Translations under genes and position numbers: made by a program | Source: an uncultured Oscillospiraceae bacterium | Lineage (GTDB): Bacteria > Bacillota > Clostridia > Oscillospirales > Oscillospiraceae | DNA: 8,315 nt | Assembly: GCA_947624465.1 (NCBI GenBank) | Contig: CANQKJ010000090.1 | Coordinates: 1 to 8,315, forward strand | Direction: 5' to 3' | Shown here: positions 5,062 through 8,315 of the stretch, piece after piece | Layout of the letters: every line of letters begins with the position of its first letter | How positions within the stretch are numbered: position 1 is the first letter of the stretch | Notes under the pieces: model-generated | Database searches by the model: none | The model's input: only the letters and a program-made list of their open reading frames with translations | What the model was told of the DNA's origin: nothing

Positions 5062-6492
5062 ATGGAGTCCATCTGGAGGCAGACCTGCGGCATCAGGTCC
5101 CGGCCCGGTCTTGACCGGAACATCGAGACCGACGCGGCGGTCATCGGCGGAGGAATGGCCGGTATCCTGATCGCGGACGCTTTGAAAACGGAGGGTAGAC
5201 AAGTGGTGGTTTTGGAGGCGGACCGCATCGCGGGCGGCCAGACCCAGAACACCACCGCAAAGATCACCGCTCAGCACGGCATGATCTATGAAAAACTCAT
5301 CCGCTCCTTCGGCGAGCAGCGGGCAAAGCAGTACGCTCAGGCCAATCAGGAGGCAGTGTCCGCCTACCGGGCGCTGATCGGGACCCGGCGGATCGACTGC
5401 GATTTCGAGGCGCGGGACGCCTTCCTGTACGGGGACGATCCGCACGCCCTCTCCGCCGAGGCGGAGGCCGCCGCCCGGCTGGGCCTGCCCGCGGACCTGA
5501 CCGGCGGCGCCGGTCTCCCCTTCCCCTGCGCCGGGGCGGTGCGCTTCCGGGACCAGGCCCAGTTCCACCCGCTGAAATTTCTGAGCGCCCTGGCGGACGG
5601 CCTCACCATCTATGAGCATACCCCGGTGAAGGTAGTGGAGGAAAATATCCTCAAGGCGGGCGGTCACACCGTCCGGGCAAACCACGTCGTGTTCGCCTGT
5701 CACTATCCCTTCGTCAACTTTCCCGGCCTCTATTTTGCCCGGATGTATCAGGAGCGATCCTACGTTCTGGCACTGGAAAACGCGCCGTTGGCGGACGGGA
5801 TGTTTTTGGGCGCGGACGGGGGCGGGTACTCTCTCCGCTGGTGGAACGGGCTTCTGCTGTTCGGCGGCGAGAGCCGCCGCGCGGGGGAAAACAGCGACGG
5901 AGGGCGCTATGACGCCCTCCGCCGCAAGGCTGTGGAGTTGTTCCCGGACTGCCGGGAGACCGCCCGCTGGTCGGCGCAGGACTGCATCCCCGCCGACGGG
6001 GTCCCTTATATCGGGCTGTACGCCCCCTCACGGCCCAACTGGTATGTGGCCACCGGCTTTCAGAAATGGGGGATGACCTCCTCCATGGTGTCCGCCCAGA
6101 TCATCACCGATCTGATCTGCGGCCGGCGGAACCCCTATGCCGCCGTCTTCTCCCCCGCCCGCTTCAGCGGGACCGCCGCCGGCGGCGTCCTCAGCGAGGT
6201 CGGCCACTCGGTGAGGGGACTGTCCCGGCTGTTCCTTCAGGTCCCCGCCGCCGCGGCGGAGAAACTGCTCCCCGGCCACGGCGGGATCGTCTTTCTCAAC
6301 GGGAAAAAAGTGGGGGTCTACAGGGAGCCGGGCGGCGCCATCCACATGGTGGACCCACGCTGCCCCCACCTGGGCTGTCAGGTGGAGTGGAACCCGGACG
6401 AGCTGAGCTGGGACTGTCCCTGCCACGGTTCCCGGTTCGATTACACCGGCAAGCTCATCTCCGGTCCCGCTCAGACGGACCTCAGAGGATGA
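5062..6492 (+). CDS. FAD-dependent oxidoreductase with C-terminal Rieske [2Fe-2S] domain (YhfW-like)
   Basis: The protein is 476 aa from ATG 5062. An N-terminal D-amino-acid-oxidase-type FAD domain starts with the dinucleotide-binding stretch AAVIGGGMAG (about residues 25-34), followed by VVVLEADRIAGGQTQNTTAK, which resembles the flavin-contact region of glycine-oxidase-like proteins. A C-terminal Rieske domain has CPHLGC (434-439) and CPCHGS (452-457). Cys434, His436, Cys452 and His455 would bind the 2Fe-2S cluster; Cys439 and Cys454 are placed for the disulfide seen in bc1-type Rieske proteins. There is no signal peptide, so it is probably cytosolic. The architecture matches B. subtilis YhfW and relatives. 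The substrate is unknown: oxidation of an amine or amino acid with electron transfer to the Fe-S centre is only a family-level guess. The protein ends soon after the Rieske core, and its last 11 bp overlap spoIVA tail to tail. Confidence 0.9.
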   Translation: MESIWRQTCGIRSRPGLDRNIETDAAVIGGGMAGILIADALKTEGRQVVVLEADRIAGGQTQNTTAKITAQHGMIYEKLIRSFGEQRAKQYAQANQEAVSAYRALIGTRRIDCDFEARDAFLYGDDPHALSAEAEAAARLGLPADLTGGAGLPFPCAGAVRFRDQAQFHPLKFLSALADGLTIYEHTPVKVVEENILKAGGHTVRANHVVFACHYPFVNFPGLYFARMYQERSYVLALENAPLADGMFLGADGGGYSLRWWNGLLLFGGESRRAGENSDGGRYDALRRKAVELFPDCRETARWSAQDCIPADGVPYIGLYAPSRPNWYVATGFQKWGMTSSMVSAQIITDLICGRRNPYAAVFSPARFSGTAAGGVLSEVGHSVRGLSRLFLQVPAAAAEKLLPGHGGIVFLNGKKVGVYREPGGAIHMVDPRCPHLGCQVEWNPDELSWDCPCHGSRFDYTGKLISGPAQTDLRG

Positions 6493-7957
6493 TGCAGATG
6501 AGCCCGCCGGACCCCTCGTTGATGATGCGCTGGAGGGTGTCCCTCAGCTTCTCCCGGGCGTCCTCCGGCATACGCTTTAGCTTGCTGTTCAGGTCCTCCC
6601 CCACCAGCTCGTGGAAGGAGCGGCCGAAGATGTTGGAGTCCCAGATCTTTCCTGTGTCCCCCTCAAACTGCCGGAGCAGGTAATCCACCATCTCCTCCGA
6701 CTGCTTTTCGGTGCCCATGATGGGGGACATCTCTGTTCTGATATCCGCCCGGAGCATATGGATCGACGGAGCGGAGGCCCGCAGCCGGACTCCGTACTTT
6801 CCCCCCTGCTTGACGATCTCCGGCTCCTCCAGGGTCATCTCCTCCGGGTCGGGCATGACGATGCCGTAGCCGGTGGCCTCCATCTGAGCCAGCGCGCCCT
6901 CCACCTTCTGGTACTTCTTCTTCATGGCGGCCATCTGGGTGAGCTGGTCGATGAGGTCGCCGTCGTCCTTGATGTCCAGTCCGCACCGTTCGGATACAGT
7001 GGCATAGAACAGGCTCCGGGGCAGGTCCAGGGTCACCGTCACCACGCCGCTGCCCATGTCCATCCGGGTGAGCGCCGCAGAGCCGATCTCCTCACGGGCG
7101 GCCATGGCTTGGACCGCCTTTTCCGCGTCCCGGAGGCGCTCCAGCTCCCCCGTCTCCTGCCGGAGCATGGCGTACAGCCCGCTTTTGATGGGGTGGTCCA
7201 TCGGAAGCACATCCACCCAGGGGGGCAGGAACACGTCCATCTCCTTCATAGGGAACTCGTGGAGGACCCCCCGGATGATATCGGTCACCGCCCCTTCGTC
7301 CAGGGTCAGGCAGTTCACCGCCAGGCAGGTCACGTCGTACCGCTCGGCGATATCCGCCTGGAGAGTCTGGGCCCGCTCCCCGTAGGGCTGGGCGGAGTTC
7401 AGCAGCACCAGGAAGGGCTTGCCCAGGCTCTTCAGCTCGGTGATGACCCGCTCCTCCGCCTCCAGGTAATCCTCTCTCGGGATGTCGGTGACCGAACCGT
7501 CGGTGGTGACCACGATGCCGATGGTGGAGTGGTCGGTGATGACCTTCTCGGTGCCGTACTCCGCCGCCTGGCCCATGGGGATCTCGTGGTCGAACCAGGG
7601 GGTGTGGACCATCCGGGGCAGCTCCCCGTCCATCTGGCCCAGGGCGCCGGGGACCATATACCCCACGCAGTCGATGAGCCGCACGGAGAACACCCCGCCG
7701 TCCTCCATGGCCATCTCTACCGCGTCCTCGGGGACGAATTTGGGTTCGGCGGTCATCACCACCCGGCCGGAGCCGCTCTGGGGCAGCTCGTCCCTGGCCC
7801 GGTCCCGGACGTATTCGTTTTCGATGCGGGGCAGCACCATGGTCTCCATGAACCGCTTGATAAAAGTGGACTTGCCCGTGCGGACCGGCCCCACCACGCC
7901 GATATAGATGTCGCCCTGGGTGCGCTGGGCGATATCCTCATACAGTTTGTTTTCCAA
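6482..7957 (-). CDS. spoIVA: Stage IV sporulation protein A (spore coat morphogenetic ATPase)
   Basis: SpoIVA is made in the mother cell. It uses ATP to polymerise on the outer forespore surface, forming the basement layer for the coat, and is also needed for cortex formation. Starting at TTG 7957 the protein is 491 aa, nearly the length of B. subtilis SpoIVA (492). The sequence is recognisable throughout: DIYIGVVGPVRTGKSTF with the Walker A Lys29, then MTAEPKFVP with the putative sensor Thr69. SVRLIDCVGY follows, with the Walker B-type Asp96 and conserved around it, then a middle helical region, and the hallmark C-terminal tail GGLICIIL that inserts at the forespore membrane. The TTG start has AAGGAGGG 7 nt upstream and matches the family N-terminus. 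A longer frame from ATG 8020 would run through the ribosome binding site and promoter. A sigma-E promoter precedes it. The upstream neighbour encodes a SipL-like partner. Confidence 0.97.
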   Translation of the reverse strand: MENKLYEDIAQRTQGDIYIGVVGPVRTGKSTFIKRFMETMVLPRIENEYVRDRARDELPQSGSGRVVMTAEPKFVPEDAVEMAMEDGGVFSVRLIDCVGYMVPGALGQMDGELPRMVHTPWFDHEIPMGQAAEYGTEKVITDHSTIGIVVTTDGSVTDIPREDYLEAEERVITELKSLGKPFLVLLNSAQPYGERAQTLQADIAERYDVTCLAVNCLTLDEGAVTDIIRGVLHEFPMKEMDVFLPPWVDVLPMDHPIKSGLYAMLRQETGELERLRDAEKAVQAMAAREEIGSAALTRMDMGSGVVTVTLDLPRSLFYATVSERCGLDIKDDGDLIDQLTQMAAMKKKYQKVEGALAQMEATGYGIVMPDPEEMTLEEPEIVKQGGKYGVRLRASAPSIHMLRADIRTEMSPIMGTEKQSEEMVDYLLRQFEGDTGKIWDSNIFGRSFHELVGEDLNSKLKRMPEDAREKLRDTLQRIINEGSGGLICIIL

Positions 7958-7964
7958 GTGATTA

Positions 7965-7972
7965 CCCTCCTT
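7965..7972 (-). promoter_or_regulatory. Ribosome binding site fixing the spoIVA TTG start
   Basis: On the minus strand this reads AAGGAGGG, with 7 nt to the TTG codon at 7957. It decides the start, because the longer in-frame ATG at 8020 would translate through it. Confidence 0.85.
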
Positions 7973-7990
7973 GCCCGTACTTGTTCCATA

Positions 7991-8018
7991 TGTATGGGGA
8001 TAAGCCCTCGAATATGAC
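7991..8018 (-). promoter_or_regulatory. Sigma-E promoter of spoIVA
   Basis: On the minus strand, GTCATATT (8011-8018) is an exact fit to the sigma-E -35 (K-M-ATATT with the preceding G/T-C). After 14 nt, CATACA (7991-7996) begins a near-consensus -10 (CATACATAT against CATACAnT). Transcription would begin near 7980, giving a leader of about 24 nt with the ribosome binding site. spoIVA is a known sigma-E gene in Bacillus and in clostridia, so the match agrees with established biology. Confidence 0.82.
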
Positions 8019-8022
8019 AACA

Positions 8023-8050
8023 GGGCGGCACGGATTTGTCCGTGCCGCCC
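8023..8050 (-). terminator. Hairpin after the sipL-like gene, probable terminator
   Basis: Positions 8023-8034 (GGGCGGCACGGA) and 8039-8050 (TCCGTGCCGCCC) form a perfect 12-bp stem with a 4-nt loop, starting 8 nt after the stop codon at 8059. The sequence after it on the minus strand (TGTTGTC) is only moderately T-rich. Termination may therefore be incomplete, or the hairpin may mainly protect the mRNA 3' end. It ends 4 nt before the spoIVA -35 element. Confidence 0.65.
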
Positions 8051-8058
8051 TTCAGCGC

Positions 8059-8315
8059 CTATCTCTTTGTGGGAATGAGCAGCAGCGCGCCCGCCGTGCC
8101 CTCCTCCGAGGGCAGATCGTTGGCCGCGCGGATATCCGCCACGGTGGACCCGCAGGCTTTTGCCACGTCCCAGAGGGCCTCTCCCTCCCCCATCCGGCGG
8201 ATGACCACTGAGGGGCGCAGGACGCCGGCGGGCGCGGTTCCCTCACGCAGTTCGGACACCGCCCACACCTGCTCAGCGCTCACCGCGTTAAAGGCGAACT
8301 CCGCCTCGCACCGCA
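8059..8315 (-). CDS. sipL: DUF3794/LysM spore protein, C-terminal part (SipL-like; 5' end outside window)
   Basis: About 84 C-terminal residues are visible on the minus strand, and the frame stays open to the window edge. The first part (RCEAEFAFNAVSAEQVWAVS) resembles the end of a DUF3794 repeat. The rest is a LysM domain, from SVVIRRMGEGEALWDVAKAC through VADIRAANDLP to LLLIPTKR, ending at TAG 8059-8061. DUF3794 repeats followed by one C-terminal LysM is the architecture of SipL. In C. difficile, SipL binds SpoIVA through this LysM domain and is needed for coat localisation around the forespore; it is the functional counterpart of B. subtilis SpoVID. Lying directly upstream of spoIVA on the same strand strengthens the call. 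The GTG at 8283 is an internal codon, not the start. Another DUF3794-LysM spore protein is the main alternative, since the N-terminal part cannot be seen. Confidence 0.82.
   Translation of the reverse strand, partial: RCEAEFAFNAVSAEQVWAVSELREGTAPAGVLRPSVVIRRMGEGEALWDVAKACGSTVADIRAANDLPSEEGTAGALLLIPTKR

Noticed and set aside
6430..6492. Frameshift or truncation at the end of the Rieske domain
   Set aside because: Both cluster motifs are complete and related proteins also end soon after this point, so the short tail is within the likely family range.
6611..8017. 468-aa plus-strand frame opposite spoIVA
   Set aside because: spoIVA is unmistakable on the minus strand. The long antisense frame follows from the GC-rich third positions and shows no domain.
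7958..8020. Longer SpoIVA start at ATG 8020
   Set aside because: The extra 21 residues do not match the family and would be translated through the ribosome binding site and the sigma-E -10 element. The TTG at 7957 gives the normal length.

Overview
The window is chromosomal DNA from a GC-rich, anaerobic, endospore-forming member of the Firmicutes. It most resembles the Oscillospiraceae gut clostridia (Flavonifractor / Pseudoflavonifractor / Oscillibacter-like). This placement is inferred from three things: the high GC with strong GGAGG-type ribosome binding sites, an NAD-linked two-subunit dihydroorotate dehydrogenase (PyrK/PyrD type 1B), and the sporulation genes spoIVA and sipL. No rRNA, tRNA, CRISPR array, transposase or phage gene is visible.

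Positions 1-4286 (+ strand) hold the 3' part of a de novo pyrimidine operon: the C-terminal end of pyrC (dihydroorotase), then pyrF (OMP decarboxylase), pyrK (electron-transfer subunit) and pyrD (catalytic subunit). Spacings are 3 nt, 13 nt and an 8-nt overlap. A fifth gene follows 29 nt after pyrD with no terminator between them. It encodes a fusion of a histidine-phosphatase domain and a GNAT acetyltransferase domain, and it probably shares the transcript. pyrE does not follow pyrD here. A near-perfect bidirectional terminator hairpin (4296-4329) closes this unit and also serves the convergent lipoprotein gene.

Positions 4340-5061 hold a small minus-strand gene for a Gly/Asn/Asp-rich lipoprotein of unknown function, and a divergent intergenic region. 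That region contains a palindromic CATACAGTATG, which can be read as a sigma-E-like -10 element on either strand.

Positions 5062-6492 (+) encode an FAD-dependent oxidoreductase with a C-terminal Rieske [2Fe-2S] domain (YhfW-like). Its 3' end overlaps by 11 bp the 3' end of the convergent spoIVA.

Positions 6482-8315 (- strand) form a spore-coat morphogenesis locus: the C-terminal end of a DUF3794/LysM protein (SipL-like), a hairpin, a near-consensus sigma-E promoter, and spoIVA. In Clostridioides difficile, SipL and SpoIVA are direct partners in assembling the coat around the forespore, so their adjacency here is functionally coherent.

Most of the window is ordinary core metabolism and sporulation. 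The parts worth a second look are the uncharacterised lipoprotein with its possible sigma-E control, the phosphatase-GNAT fusion attached to the pyr operon, the N-terminal extension of PyrD, and the compact sipL-spoIVA regulatory junction.
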